DNA of 46,343 bases from Saccharofermentans sp. (GTDB lineage: Bacteria; Bacillota; Clostridia; Saccharofermentanales; Saccharofermentanaceae): NCBI GenBank assembly GCA_024685385.1, contig JAIKVV010000099.1, positions 1 through 46,343 on the forward strand, given 5' to 3'. This document shows positions 17,029 to 26,048 of the stretch, piece after piece (the first letter of the stretch is position 1; the number at the start of each line of letters is the position of its first letter). The position numbers were made by a program, and so were the translations under genes. The notes beneath the pieces were generated by a model. The model was not told the DNA's origin and did no database searches. It saw only the letters and a list, made by a program, of their open reading frames with translations.

Positions 17029-17619
17029 ATGAATAACAACAGTAACAGGCTCAAGGGCAAAGACCTTATCACCGTCGGTATCTACACCGCTCTATATACC
17101 GTCTGCGTATTTATCACAGGCATGTTCAACGCCATTCCTATCTTTTACCCGATATATATGTTCGTCGGACCCCTGTTAATGGGCATCCCAATGGCACTTT
17201 ACTATCTTAAGATAGAAAAGTTCGGCATGCTCACGATAAGCGGGATCATCATGGCCTTCTTCTGGTATATAGCAGGTTACACCTGGATCAGCGTTGCCTG
17301 CATCGTACCTGCTTCCCTTCTTGCCGACATCTTCCTTAAAGTTATCGGATATAAGAAATTCGGAGCGATCATTACAAGTTACATCTTCTTCTCCATGGGC
17401 ATTCTCGCAGGTCCCGCTAATCTCTGGTTTGCAGGAGCAGGTTACTGGGACGGCATAAGGGAATCCATGGGCGAACAGTATGCAAGCCAGCTTGCCATGT
17501 ATATGCCGGTATGGTTCCTCCCCATCGCAGTCGTACTCATCGCCGTCGGCGCCGTATGCGGAGCTCTGGTCGGCAGAAAAATGCTGAACAAGCACTTTAA
17601 GAAAGCCGGTATAGTCTGA
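17029..17619 (+). CDS. MptD-family (Trep_Strep) ECF transporter S-component
   Basis: A 196-residue membrane protein with about five or six helices. The start RLKGKDLITVGIYTALYTVC and the internal segments match the MptD/TIGR02185 family of putative substrate-binding S-components of energy-coupling factor transporters. Such proteins bind a small ligand in the membrane and are driven by the T-component and ATPases. AGGAGG lies before the ATG, and the stop overlaps the next start (TGATG). The ligand of this family is not established to my knowledge. The operon context (metal-type operator, paired YbtPQ-like half-transporters) suggests a metal-related ligand such as a metallophore or tetrapyrrole. 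Confidence 0.85.
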   Translation: MNNNSNRLKGKDLITVGIYTALYTVCVFITGMFNAIPIFYPIYMFVGPLLMGIPMALYYLKIEKFGMLTISGIIMAFFWYIAGYTWISVACIVPASLLADIFLKVIGYKKFGAIITSYIFFSMGILAGPANLWFAGAGYWDGIRESMGEQYASQLAMYMPVWFLPIAVVLIAVGAVCGALVGRKMLNKHFKKAGIV

Positions 17620-18350
17620 TGGACCGATATATCGAAAGGAAAAAGTTCAGGCTGGATCCGAGAACGAAACTGTTCCTGATCATTGTTGTAGCAACACTCG
17701 AACTCGTAAATTCAAGCATCTGGTTCACCCTTGCCGTGGGAACCATCCCTTTCCTGCTCTTCCTGAGCAACAGACAGTTTCTCGGCGCATTCAAATATTA
17801 CGGATTATTCCTGATAGCGGCATTCATCCATGTCCACCGCGTGAATATCGAAGTCAACATGTTTCTCAATATGATCATAGTGCTTCTCGGAGGATTGATA
17901 CTTAAGCTCTCCCCTGCTTTTACGACCGGTGATTACATCATCGAATCGACCAATGTCAGTGAAGTGATCGCCGCATTAAACAAGATGAAGGTCAGCCGCA
18001 AGATAATAATCCCGATGTCGGTCCTGTTCAGATTCCTTCCTACTATAAAGCAGGAAAACAGAGCCATACACGATGCCGCTGCCATGCGCGGGATCATAAT
18101 AACCAGGAAAAGATTTTGGGAAAACCCTTTGAGGGCTTTTGAATACAGGATCATTCCGCTCATGATCTCCATAGCCAACACCGGAGAAGATCTTTCTGCT
18201 GCAGCGCTGTCAAAGGGTTTGGATAATCCTAAAAAGCACACAAATTACACTGATGTCAGATTTACGGGCAGAGATCTTTTCGCAGTCCTGTTCGTAACCT
18301 TGTTCCTGGCAGCAGTCTATCTTATAACAACATACTTGAAGGTGAAATAA
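17619..18350 (+). CDS. ECF transporter transmembrane T-component
   Basis: A 243-residue membrane protein beginning DRYIERKKFRLDPRTKLFL, the usual EcfT opening. It has four to five membrane helices and the conserved coupling-helix motifs AAAMRGI and AALSKGL, the two x-R/K-G motifs that contact the ATPases. It transmits ATPase movement to the S-component. It overlaps the S gene by one base and abuts the ATPase gene without a gap, so translation is tightly coupled. This is a dedicated (group I) ECF arrangement because all components are encoded together. Confidence 0.88.
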   Translation: MDRYIERKKFRLDPRTKLFLIIVVATLELVNSSIWFTLAVGTIPFLLFLSNRQFLGAFKYYGLFLIAAFIHVHRVNIEVNMFLNMIIVLLGGLILKLSPAFTTGDYIIESTNVSEVIAALNKMKVSRKIIIPMSVLFRFLPTIKQENRAIHDAAAMRGIIITRKRFWENPLRAFEYRIIPLMISIANTGEDLSAAALSKGLDNPKKHTNYTDVRFTGRDLFAVLFVTLFLAAVYLITTYLKVK

Positions 18351-21300
18351 ATGATCGAACTTAAAAATGTATCTTTCGAATACGATGACGGTCTGGAAAC
18401 CCTGAAAGAACTCGATCTTAACATCCCGACCGGGCAGGTACTGCTGCTCTGCGGCGAATCCGGATGCGGCAAATCCACGCTGATCCGCCTGATCAACGGT
18501 CTCATCCCGAATTACTACAAGGGCAGCCTTAAGGGATGTGTTAAAGTGGACGGACTCGATACTTCAGAAGTTCCTCTGCACGAACTTGCTGAGCACGTAT
18601 CTTCTGTCTTCCAGAATCCGAAAACACAGTTTTATAATGTCGATTCGACGGAAGAGATGGTATTCGGTCTCGAAAATCAGGGTGTCAGCCGCGAAGAGAT
18701 GAAAGAAAGGCTTGACGCCACGGTAAAAAAGCTCCGCCTTGAAGACCTTATGGGCAGAAACCTCTTCAAGATGTCCGGAGGCGAAAAGCAGAAAGTCGCC
18801 TGTGCCTGCGCAGACACCACGGGAACAGACATCATAGTCCTTGACGAGCCTTCTTCCAATCTTGATCTTCATACCATAAATGAACTTGCAAGGATAATAA
18901 AGATCTGGAAGGATCAGGGAAAGACAGTCGTCATCGCAGAACACAGACTCTACTATGTCCTCCCTATCGCCGACAGGGTCTTATACATGAGAAACGGTGC
19001 AGTCGAGATGGATGTAACTCCGGGCGAACTCCTGGCATTGGGAAAAGAAAAGATGTCTGAAATGGGCCTTCGGAGCACAGATATCCGCAATATCCCGCTT
19101 AAAGGCGAAAAGCCTCTTAACAACGAGAAGATCGTTCTTGCTAATTTCCATTATGTTTATCCCGGAAGGCTGCAGGAATCACTCGATGTGCCTTATCTGA
19201 AAGTCTCCCGCAATGCCGTGATCGGGATCGTAGGAGATAACGGCGCAGGCAAATCCACTTTCGCAAGAAACCTTTGCGGGCTCGAAAGACATGCCAGCGG
19301 AAACATCGAATACGAAGGATCGATCTACGCCAGACGCAGAAGACTCAAGAGCGCTTTCATGGTAATGCAGGACGTGGGTCATCAGCTCTTTACCGATGAT
19401 GTCATCGGGGAGATGAACTTCAGTCTCGAAAAAGAATATGAAGGATCCGAAGCCATGATAGATTCCGTTCTTACCGAGCTCAATCTTATCGAAAAAAAGG
19501 ACCGCCACCCTCATTCCCTTTCAGGCGGAGAAAAACAGAGAGTCGCTATCGGAAGTGCCGTTGTCTCTAACAGGGACATCATCGTTTTCGATGAGCCGAC
19601 AAGCGGACTTGATTACCGCAACATGAAAGCGGTATCGGCCTTGATCAGGAAACTCAAGGCAAAAGGCAAAACAATATTCATCGTTACACATGATCCTGAG
19701 CTCATCGCGGAATGCTGTGACGAGCTTATCTACATGCAGGAAGGTAAAGTCCTGGAATACGGCAAGCTCAACAAAGAAATGTATGACAGATGGCTTTACA
19801 GGACTGCCACGAGCAAAGAAAAGCGAGTTCTTCCTACCGACGAGAAACTGACGCCATTAAAGCGCATGTGGCAGCTTGCGTATAAAGAGCATCCCAAGCT
19901 TATCCTGTCAATAATCCTGGCAGTCATCGGCGTATTGGGAAATGCTCTGCCCTATATCGCGGCAGCAAGGATCCTGTCAGCTCTCCTTGCAGGGATCACG
20001 GATCCTGCATTCTATTTCAGCTGGTGTGTATTCGGAGCCATGGGCTTCGTAATCAAGCCGGTCTTCTATTCACTGGGGCTTGCGGTCAGCCATAAGGCGA
20101 CTTTCAATACACTTGCCGACATCAGAAAAGCCATGTTTGATAAACTCCCGAGAATGTCTCTCGGAACGATCATAGATTCATCCTCGGGAAAGCTTAAACA
20201 GATAATAGTGGATGAGGTTGAGAGCATGGAAAGACCTCTTGCTCACATGATCCCCGAGATGACTGCAAACATCCTTGGTGCCGCAAGCATATGGGCTTAC
20301 CTTATGTATGTCGACTGGCGCATGGGTCTCATAGCCCTGATAACCATTCCTCTGGGCCTGATCTTTGCGGTCTTCATCCTCATCGGATATGCAACGGATT
20401 ACGAAAAGAGCGTAAGGACCGTTCAGGACATGAACAGATCCATCGTCGAATATATCCACGGGATCGAAGTCATCAAAGCATATAACCAGGGCGACGGGTC
20501 TTTCGTAAAGTTCAAGAAGAGAGTATTGGCTACAGCCCAGAATTATTATGACTGGATGAAGAGGATCCAGTACAAGTGGTCCCTTACCTATGCAATAGCT
20601 CCCGCAACATTGATCACGGTCCTTCCCATAGGCTGGCTGATGTATATCAACGGAAGTCTGGATGCAGGAACCTTCATGACTTCGATCATGCTCTCCATGT
20701 GCATCGTAGGACCGGTCATGGAAGCGATCAGTTTTTCCGATACCTTGACCAAAGTCAAAACAACAGTCGGAACCGTTGATGAGATATTGACAGGACCCGA
20801 ACAGATCCACAGCGAAGAAAATAAGGTCATTAAAGATCACTCAATCTCCATGACCGACGTTTCCTATTCTTACCACAAAGGCGTAGAAGTCCTTCATGAC
20901 ATTAATCTCATCATCCCGGAAAACACAAAGACGGCTCTTGTCGGGCCTTCAGGAAGCGGAAAATCCACGGTGGCCAAGCTCATAGCAGGTTTCTGGGATG
21001 TGGAGGACGGAACGCTTGCAATGGGCGGGACCGATTATAAAAAGATCCCGCTGAAGCAGCTCTATGATGAGATCGCTTTTGTCTCACAGGATATATACCT
21101 TTTCGATGACACGGTATTGAACAATATCCGCATGGGCAGGATGTCCGCAACGGATGAGGAAGTCATTGCCGCGGCAGAGGCGTCAGGATGCAAAGAACTC
21201 ATAGAGAACCTGGAAGAAGGATACGATACCATCGTCGGTCAGGGCGGAACGCATCTTTCAGGCGGAGAGAAACAGCGCATAGCGATAGCCAGAGCTATGA

Positions 21301-21578
21301 TCAAAGACGCTCCCATAGTCATCCTGGATGAAGCAACAGCCTATATCGATCCCGAAAACGAAGCGATCATACAGAAAGCCATAGCCAATCTCATCAAAGG
21401 AAAGACGGTCATAGTGGTTGCACACAGACTGTCTACCATAACCGATGCAGATCAGATCATCGTTGTCGATAAGGGCACTGTAATTGCAACGGGGAGCCAC
21501 GAGGAATTGCTGATCAAGTGTGATCTTTACAGACACATGTGGAATGCTCATATCGGAGCAGAAGGAGGTGCGGCATGA
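18351..21578 (+). CDS. Fusion of tandem ECF ATPases with an ABC half-transporter (three NBDs)
   Basis: The 1075-residue product joins three modules. Residues 1-245 and 255-485 are two ECF-type ATPases: GESGCGKST at 35-43 with MSGGEKQ at 141 and LDEPSSNLD; then GDNGAGKST at 295-303 with LSGGEKQR at 390 and FDEPTSGLD. Residues about 505-1075 form a complete exporter-type half-transporter with membrane domain, GPSGSGKST near 865 and LSGGEKQR near 970. No stop or internal ribosome site separates them, so the ECF motor and one half of an ABC exporter are one polypeptide. The gene starts directly after the EcfT stop and overlaps the partner half-transporter by an ATGA. I know of no characterised protein of this build. 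Confidence 0.92.
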   Translation: MIELKNVSFEYDDGLETLKELDLNIPTGQVLLLCGESGCGKSTLIRLINGLIPNYYKGSLKGCVKVDGLDTSEVPLHELAEHVSSVFQNPKTQFYNVDSTEEMVFGLENQGVSREEMKERLDATVKKLRLEDLMGRNLFKMSGGEKQKVACACADTTGTDIIVLDEPSSNLDLHTINELARIIKIWKDQGKTVVIAEHRLYYVLPIADRVLYMRNGAVEMDVTPGELLALGKEKMSEMGLRSTDIRNIPLKGEKPLNNEKIVLANFHYVYPGRLQESLDVPYLKVSRNAVIGIVGDNGAGKSTFARNLCGLERHASGNIEYEGSIYARRRRLKSAFMVMQDVGHQLFTDDVIGEMNFSLEKEYEGSEAMIDSVLTELNLIEKKDRHPHSLSGGEKQRVAIGSAVVSNRDIIVFDEPTSGLDYRNMKAVSALIRKLKAKGKTIFIVTHDPELIAECCDELIYMQEGKVLEYGKLNKEMYDRWLYRTATSKEKRVLPTDEKLTPLKRMWQLAYKEHPKLILSIILAVIGVLGNALPYIAAARILSALLAGITDPAFYFSWCVFGAMGFVIKPVFYSLGLAVSHKATFNTLADIRKAMFDKLPRMSLGTIIDSSSGKLKQIIVDEVESMERPLAHMIPEMTANILGAASIWAYLMYVDWRMGLIALITIPLGLIFAVFILIGYATDYEKSVRTVQDMNRSIVEYIHGIEVIKAYNQGDGSFVKFKKRVLATAQNYYDWMKRIQYKWSLTYAIAPATLITVLPIGWLMYINGSLDAGTFMTSIMLSMCIVGPVMEAISFSDTLTKVKTTVGTVDEILTGPEQIHSEENKVIKDHSISMTDVSYSYHKGVEVLHDINLIIPENTKTALVGPSGSGKSTVAKLIAGFWDVEDGTLAMGGTDYKKIPLKQLYDEIAFVSQDIYLFDDTVLNNIRMGRMSATDEEVIAAAEASGCKELIENLEEGYDTIVGQGGTHLSGGEKQRIAIARAMIKDAPIVILDEATAYIDPENEAIIQKAIANLIKGKTVIVVAHRLSTITDADQIIVVDKGTVIATGSHEELLIKCDLYRHMWNAHIGAEGGAA

Positions 21579-23320
21579 TAGAAGCACTGCGTAAGATATT
21601 CCTCTTCTCGGGAAAAGAAAAGAAGAACATCTTAAAATCAATAATCGTAAGCATCCTTAAAGCATGTTTTTCGATGCTCCGTATCGGGGCTGTCTATTTT
21701 ATCGTAAAGGCGATAACAGCAGGCGATCAGACCATATATCCTGCACTCACGGCGCTTCTGCTCATGCTGATTTCCATCCTTGGAAATTCGCTCACCAGAA
21801 ATGTCTCTCTTCTCCAGCAGACTCATGCAGGATATTTCATGAGCGCAAACAAGCGTCTGGATATAGCCGAAAGGCTCAAGAAAGTCCCCATGGGTTTCTT
21901 TAATGACAACAGCGTCGGAGAACTGACGGGCATCTCGACAACGATCCTGGATACAGTTGAAAACCTCGGTGCCATGGTCCTTGTAATGGTCCTGGGAGGA
22001 CTCATCAATACCATCATCTTCTTCCTGATGATACCTTTCCTTGATGTGAGGATAGCGCTGATCGTCCTTGCCGGCATGATCGTATATATGTCCTTCACAT
22101 CCCTGATGGAACACAAGACCAGGGTCCTTGCACCGAAAAGGGAAAAGAGCAAGACGATGATCATATCCGAAGTCATGGAAAACCTTCACGGCATGAGCGT
22201 CATCAAGTCCTTCAATCTCACGGGCAAAGGAGACAAGAGACTAAGACACGCCATAGATGAATACAGGGACAGTAATATGGCACTGGAAAAGATGTTTATC
22301 CCAATCTCGATGTTCCAGAATATAATACTGGGTTTATTCAAGACTGCGATCATCTTCTGCTCTGTTTATTTCCATCTTAACGGCAGCATGCAGCTTCATG
22401 TCGCACTTATTCTGATAATAGTCTCATTCCAGGTATTCGCGGAAGTCGAACAGACTGATTCCGGTCTTTCGATGCTCAGGATCGTAACAGGATCCATAGA
22501 TCAGGTCGAAAAGGCCGACAGCATGCCGGTGATGGATGCAAAGGGAGAAAGCATCATTCCCGAAGATCATGAGATCGTGATAGACGACATAGACTTTTCT
22601 TACGGAAGCAAGAAGATACTTCACAATGCCTCCTTAACCATCCCTTCCAATTCCATGACGGCTTTTGTCGGTCCTTCAGGCGCAGGCAAGACCACGCTTG
22701 CCCTCCTGATCGCAAGATTCTGGGATGTGGATAAAGGAAGCATCTCCATAGGCGGAAAAGACATAAGAGACTATACACTGGAATCTCTTATGTCACAGAT
22801 CAGCATCGTTTTCCAGGATGTGTATCTTTTCGATGATACGATCGAAAACAACATCCGTTTCGGATGCCCGGGCGCTGACAGGAAAATGGTCGAAAGAGCT
22901 GCCAGACTGGCATGCTGCGATGAATTCATAGAAGCCCTGCCCGACGGCTATGACACGGTCGTAGGCGAAGGCGGAGCAAAGCTCTCCGGAGGTGAGAAGC
23001 AAAGGATATCCATTGCCAGAGCCATATTAAAAGACGCACCGATCATAATCCTGGATGAAGCGACGGCAAATGTCGATCCGGAGAACGAAGACAAACTCAG
23101 ATCGGCTTTTGATGCCCTTACCCAAAACAAGACGGTCATCATGATCGCCCACCGTCTCGAGACGATTAAAAACGCCGATAAGATCGTAGTCATAAATAAC
23201 GGTTCTGTCGTTTCCGGTACCCATGGAAGTCTCATGGAAAACAACAGGATCTACAAGAGTTTCGTCATGATGAGAAAGAAAGCAAAAGAGTGGCGAATGC
23301 TTGAAACGGCAAAGATTTAA
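21575..23320 (+). CDS. ABC half-transporter partner
   Basis: The ATG at 21575 overlaps the previous stop (ATGA) and has an ideal AAGGAGG site, giving a 581-residue protein. It has a six-helix membrane domain followed by an ATPase domain: GPSGAGKTT near 366, FQDVYLFDDTIENNIRFG, LSGGEKQR near 470, IIILDEATA and AHRLET. It is paralogous to the gene at 8063 and presumably pairs with the C-terminal half-transporter of the 1075-residue protein. The DTIENNIRFG phrase is shared with YbtQ/IrtB-like proteins, whose known members move siderophores. It is the last gene of the operon; a strong terminator follows. Confidence 0.9.
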   Translation: MIEALRKIFLFSGKEKKNILKSIIVSILKACFSMLRIGAVYFIVKAITAGDQTIYPALTALLLMLISILGNSLTRNVSLLQQTHAGYFMSANKRLDIAERLKKVPMGFFNDNSVGELTGISTTILDTVENLGAMVLVMVLGGLINTIIFFLMIPFLDVRIALIVLAGMIVYMSFTSLMEHKTRVLAPKREKSKTMIISEVMENLHGMSVIKSFNLTGKGDKRLRHAIDEYRDSNMALEKMFIPISMFQNIILGLFKTAIIFCSVYFHLNGSMQLHVALILIIVSFQVFAEVEQTDSGLSMLRIVTGSIDQVEKADSMPVMDAKGESIIPEDHEIVIDDIDFSYGSKKILHNASLTIPSNSMTAFVGPSGAGKTTLALLIARFWDVDKGSISIGGKDIRDYTLESLMSQISIVFQDVYLFDDTIENNIRFGCPGADRKMVERAARLACCDEFIEALPDGYDTVVGEGGAKLSGGEKQRISIARAILKDAPIIILDEATANVDPENEDKLRSAFDALTQNKTVIMIAHRLETIKNADKIVVINNGSVVSGTHGSLMENNRIYKSFVMMRKKAKEWRMLETAKI

Positions 23321-23347
23321 TTTCTAATACCTTCCTACCCCTAACCC

Positions 23348-23387
23348 AAAGGCTTTTTTGATGCTTCAAAGTATCAAAAAAGCCTTT
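23348..23387 (+). terminator. Terminator of the ECF/ABC operon
   Basis: A perfect 15-base stem, AAAGGCTTTTTTGAT (23348-23362) with ATCAAAAAAGCCTTT (23373-23387), followed by CTCTTTG. It stands 27 bases after the last stop. Confidence 0.85.
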
Positions 23388-23424
23388 CTCTTTGTCTCTC
23401 ATTCGGATCCGGAAATAAAAGGCG

Positions 23425-23456
23425 TCCCGGAAGCAACGGTGTTATTGCTTCCGGGA
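23425..23456 (-). terminator. Terminator of xylA
   Basis: TCCCGGAAGCAA (23425-23436) pairs with TTGCTTCCGGGA (23445-23456) over 12 bases. On the minus strand the tail reads CGCCTTTTATTT. It is about 45 bases after the xylA stop. Confidence 0.8.
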
Positions 23457-23500
23457 CTGTCCTGTTTGCGGTATGAGCTTAACTGACCTTAGGATTAGAA

Positions 23501-24826
23501 TCAGTTATTGGCAATGATTATGTTATTCAATACGCCTTCCAGATATTCCTGCTTGCCGGAACCCGGATCCTTGGGAGCCTTAAGTTCTGCTGCTCTTTCG
23601 GCAAGTTCTGCAAGCGTTGCATTACCGGATCTTACTTTCTTTCCGAGTTCACTTTCAAAGGAGGAATAACGCTCATCGATATTCTTCTCAAGCCTTCCGT
23701 CCTCAATGATCTCGGCTGCCTTAAGAAGACCGAATGCGAAGGAATCCATTCCGAGGATGAATGCATGGAACATATCCTCGTAGGTATTGCTGGGTCTCCT
23801 GTTCTTGGAGTCGAAGTTGATACCGACGGGAAGTCCGTCGTTCTTAACGATCTCATACATTGCAAGAGTCGTGTCATAGATATTGCTCGGGAAGCAGTCG
23901 GTATCCCAGCCGAGCATGATGTCGCCCTGGTTTGCATCGATGGAGCCCAGCATGCCGTTGATGCGGCTGATGCGGAGCTCATGCTGGAATGTATGTCCTG
24001 CAAGTGTTGCATGGTTAGCCTCGATGTTCATCTTGAAGTCTTTATCAAGACCATATTCCTTGAGGAAGCCGATGGCTGTTGCAGCATCGAAATCATACTG
24101 GTGCTTCATGGGTTCCTTGGGCTTGGGTTCGATAAGGAATGTTCCGTTGAAGCCGATGCTCCTTCCGTAATCTCTTGCCATCTTCATGAGGTTTGCGATA
24201 TTCTCCTGCTCGAACTTAACCTTAGTGTTGAGAAGTGTCTCATATCCTTCTCTTCCGCCCCAGAAAACATATCCCTTACCGCCGAGCTTAACGGTCATCT
24301 CGATCGCCTTCTTGACCTGGGCTGCAGCAAAGCAATATACATCAAGGCTGTTCGTGCTTCCTGCGCCGTTCATGAATCTGGGATTGGAGAACATGTTTGC
24401 CGTTCCCCAGAGACACTTGATATCAGTGCCGGCTGTCTTCTCAAGGATATAATCGGTGATCTCGTCGAGTCTCCTGTTAGTCTCATTTATATCATCAGCT
24501 TCGGGAACCAGATCGACATCATGGAAACAATAATACTTGATTCCGAGTTTCTTCATGAATTCTATTCCTGCATCGACTTTTGCCTTTGCATGTTCCATAG
24601 TTCCTTCAGAAGCTGCGCCGAACTTCTTATCTGCTGTTCCTCTTCCGAACATATCTACACCGTTAGCGCAAAGGTTATGCCACCAGGCCATTGCGAAAGG
24701 CAGATGCTCGCTCATCTTCTTTCCGAGCACTTCCCTGTCAGCATCGTAATACTTGAAAGCGAAAGGATTCTTGCTCTTACTTCCCTCGTATTTTATCGTA
24801 GGGATTCCTTCGAAAATCTCACTCAT
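23501..24826 (-). CDS. xylA: Xylose isomerase
   Basis: The 441-residue enzyme interconverts D-xylose and D-xylulose. It is a full-length clostridial-type (class II) isomerase: FAMAWWHNLCANGVDMFG near the N-terminus, CFHDVDL with the catalytic His, FLIEPKPKEP, NIEANHATLAGHTFQHE and DANQGDIMLGWDTD, which hold the metal-binding Glu, His and Asp residues. GGAGG precedes the ATG. No xylulokinase or xylose transporter is adjacent. It has a promoter followed directly by a GTTAGC-type palindrome with one mismatch (operator G). Control by a metal repressor rather than by a sugar regulator is unexpected for this enzyme. Confidence 0.96.
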   Translation of the reverse strand: MSEIFEGIPTIKYEGSKSKNPFAFKYYDADREVLGKKMSEHLPFAMAWWHNLCANGVDMFGRGTADKKFGAASEGTMEHAKAKVDAGIEFMKKLGIKYYCFHDVDLVPEADDINETNRRLDEITDYILEKTAGTDIKCLWGTANMFSNPRFMNGAGSTNSLDVYCFAAAQVKKAIEMTVKLGGKGYVFWGGREGYETLLNTKVKFEQENIANLMKMARDYGRSIGFNGTFLIEPKPKEPMKHQYDFDAATAIGFLKEYGLDKDFKMNIEANHATLAGHTFQHELRISRINGMLGSIDANQGDIMLGWDTDCFPSNIYDTTLAMYEIVKNDGLPVGINFDSKNRRPSNTYEDMFHAFILGMDSFAFGLLKAAEIIEDGRLEKNIDERYSSFESELGKKVRSGNATLAELAERAAELKAPKDPGSGKQEYLEGVLNNIIIANN

Positions 24827-24857
24827 TGAAAATATCCTCCTGTTATGTGTCTTTTCA

Positions 24858-24873
24858 GTTATCAGTAGCTAAC
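24858..24873. promoter_or_regulatory. Palindromic operator G, one mismatch
   Basis: On the plus strand GTTATCagtaGCTAAC, one base off the consensus. It lies seven bases after the minus-strand -10 TATAAT (24881-24886), with TTATAG as -35 (24904-24909, 17-base spacer), and 31 bases before the xylA ATG. The geometry is the same as at eno. Confidence 0.7.
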
Positions 24874-24916
24874 TAAAAACATTATAACATATTATCCCTG
24901 CGACTATAAGGAAAAA

Positions 24917-25540
24917 TCAGATGAGGATCATCAATCCCAAAAACATCAATGCGCCGCTCCAGTTGGATGCGCCGCCGATCCTTGTAAGAAACAATATGAC
25001 TGCAACCGGAATGAAGTTGATAATGCATGCCCATTGAGGAAGAGATGTGATGCCGCTTACGACTGCAATAAATAATACAACGCCCATTGTGATCAGACCT
25101 ATGTAACAAAATATCATGGAGAGTGAAGTATCTTTCATAAACTTAACTACAGCCTGTCTTGCATCTTCTGTTCTTCCCATCCGGACATAGAACCACTCGC
25201 CTACACCGCAGAATACATGATGGGCGACTCCGAATGACAATAACAAGGCATCGGCGATCAGGATGATCAGAGCATAAGTTTTCGAGAAAGCCGACATCCA
25301 AAGATAAAGACCATAGTATCCGCAGCCTACCATAAAAAGAGCAAAACAACCTGCAATCATGGATATCAGGGGATTCCTTAAAGGCATGTTTGCGAAGGTA
25401 TCGCTTAACACCTTATTGTCCGACATCTTTGTCACATCAAGTTTCCTGCCTCCGGGCACATATGTTATCAGACAATCACAAACTCCGCAAATGAGATGAC
25501 CGATCACAGCGATCAAAAATAATACTTTAATCTGATCCAT
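24917..25540 (-). CDS. Multi-pass membrane protein of unknown function
   Basis: A 207-residue protein with about six hydrophobic segments and few charged residues between them. I do not recognise the family. Conserved-looking features are CGVCDC in the first helix region, several Gly-Cys pairs (GCFALFMVGCGYYG) and AHHVFCGVGEWF in the middle; the paired His and Cys could be metal or haem ligands, but this is only a possibility. It is third in a minus-strand operon behind a methyltransferase and another membrane protein, under operator H, with GAGG before the ATG and a 10-base gap to the preceding stop. Confidence 0.7.
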   Translation of the reverse strand: MDQIKVLFLIAVIGHLICGVCDCLITYVPGGRKLDVTKMSDNKVLSDTFANMPLRNPLISMIAGCFALFMVGCGYYGLYLWMSAFSKTYALIILIADALLLSFGVAHHVFCGVGEWFYVRMGRTEDARQAVVKFMKDTSLSMIFCYIGLITMGVVLFIAVVSGITSLPQWACIINFIPVAVILFLTRIGGASNWSGALMFLGLMILI

Positions 25541-25550
25541 AATTTATTCC

Positions 25551-26048
25551 TCAGGTCAAACAACCGATTCCTGCAACTATAAGTCCTGCAAGGGGACAGA
25601 ATGTTAAAGGCCATATAACAAGATGCTCGGGAAGAGCCGCTTTCATCCACTCACGAAACTGCCATGCTTTGCAATCCTCGGCACCCTTTATAAGCCCTCT
25701 TTTTTTCTTCGCAACTGCGCGGAGAAGACAATCAAGGATCAGAAGGTCTCCGAAGTTAACGAAGAGCATTTCTGCATATCCCGTCCAAAAGAGATTCCAA
25801 AAACCGTTTATCCCCGCATTGCGGGAACTGATACCGAAATAAATGAACACAAAAAGATATATTGCAAGCAATACGATGTACATCTTCCTTACATCCTTCT
25901 TTACGACATAAGGAGCTGCAGCTTCCTTTATCTCCTTGGGGAACATCGTGCTGTAAGCCTGAGGCCATACAAAAGAAAACATTCCCACTGAAAAATTAAA
26001 GAAGAGGCTCATTGCAAGCCCGTCCAATACTATCCTCATCCATTTCAT
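25551..26048 (-). CDS. Small membrane protein of unknown function
   Basis: A 165-residue protein with about four membrane helices: residues 5-30, 55-75, 80-110 and a C-terminal one ending in GLIVAGIGCLT. A cytoplasmic segment between the third and fourth contains a KKKRG basic patch. No known family is apparent. It overlaps the upstream methyltransferase gene by four bases (ATGA) and precedes a second membrane protein, so all three are one operon downstream of operator H. The overlap suggests that it works together with the methyltransferase. Confidence 0.7.
   Translation of the reverse strand: MKWMRIVLDGLAMSLFFNFSVGMFSFVWPQAYSTMFPKEIKEAAAPYVVKKDVRKMYIVLLAIYLFVFIYFGISSRNAGINGFWNLFWTGYAEMLFVNFGDLLILDCLLRAVAKKKRGLIKGAEDCKAWQFREWMKAALPEHLVIWPLTFCPLAGLIVAGIGCLT

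Noticed and set aside
23765..24829. 354-codon open frame antisense to xylA
   Set aside because: It is fully inside a highly conserved gene on the other strand and shows no protein-family features.
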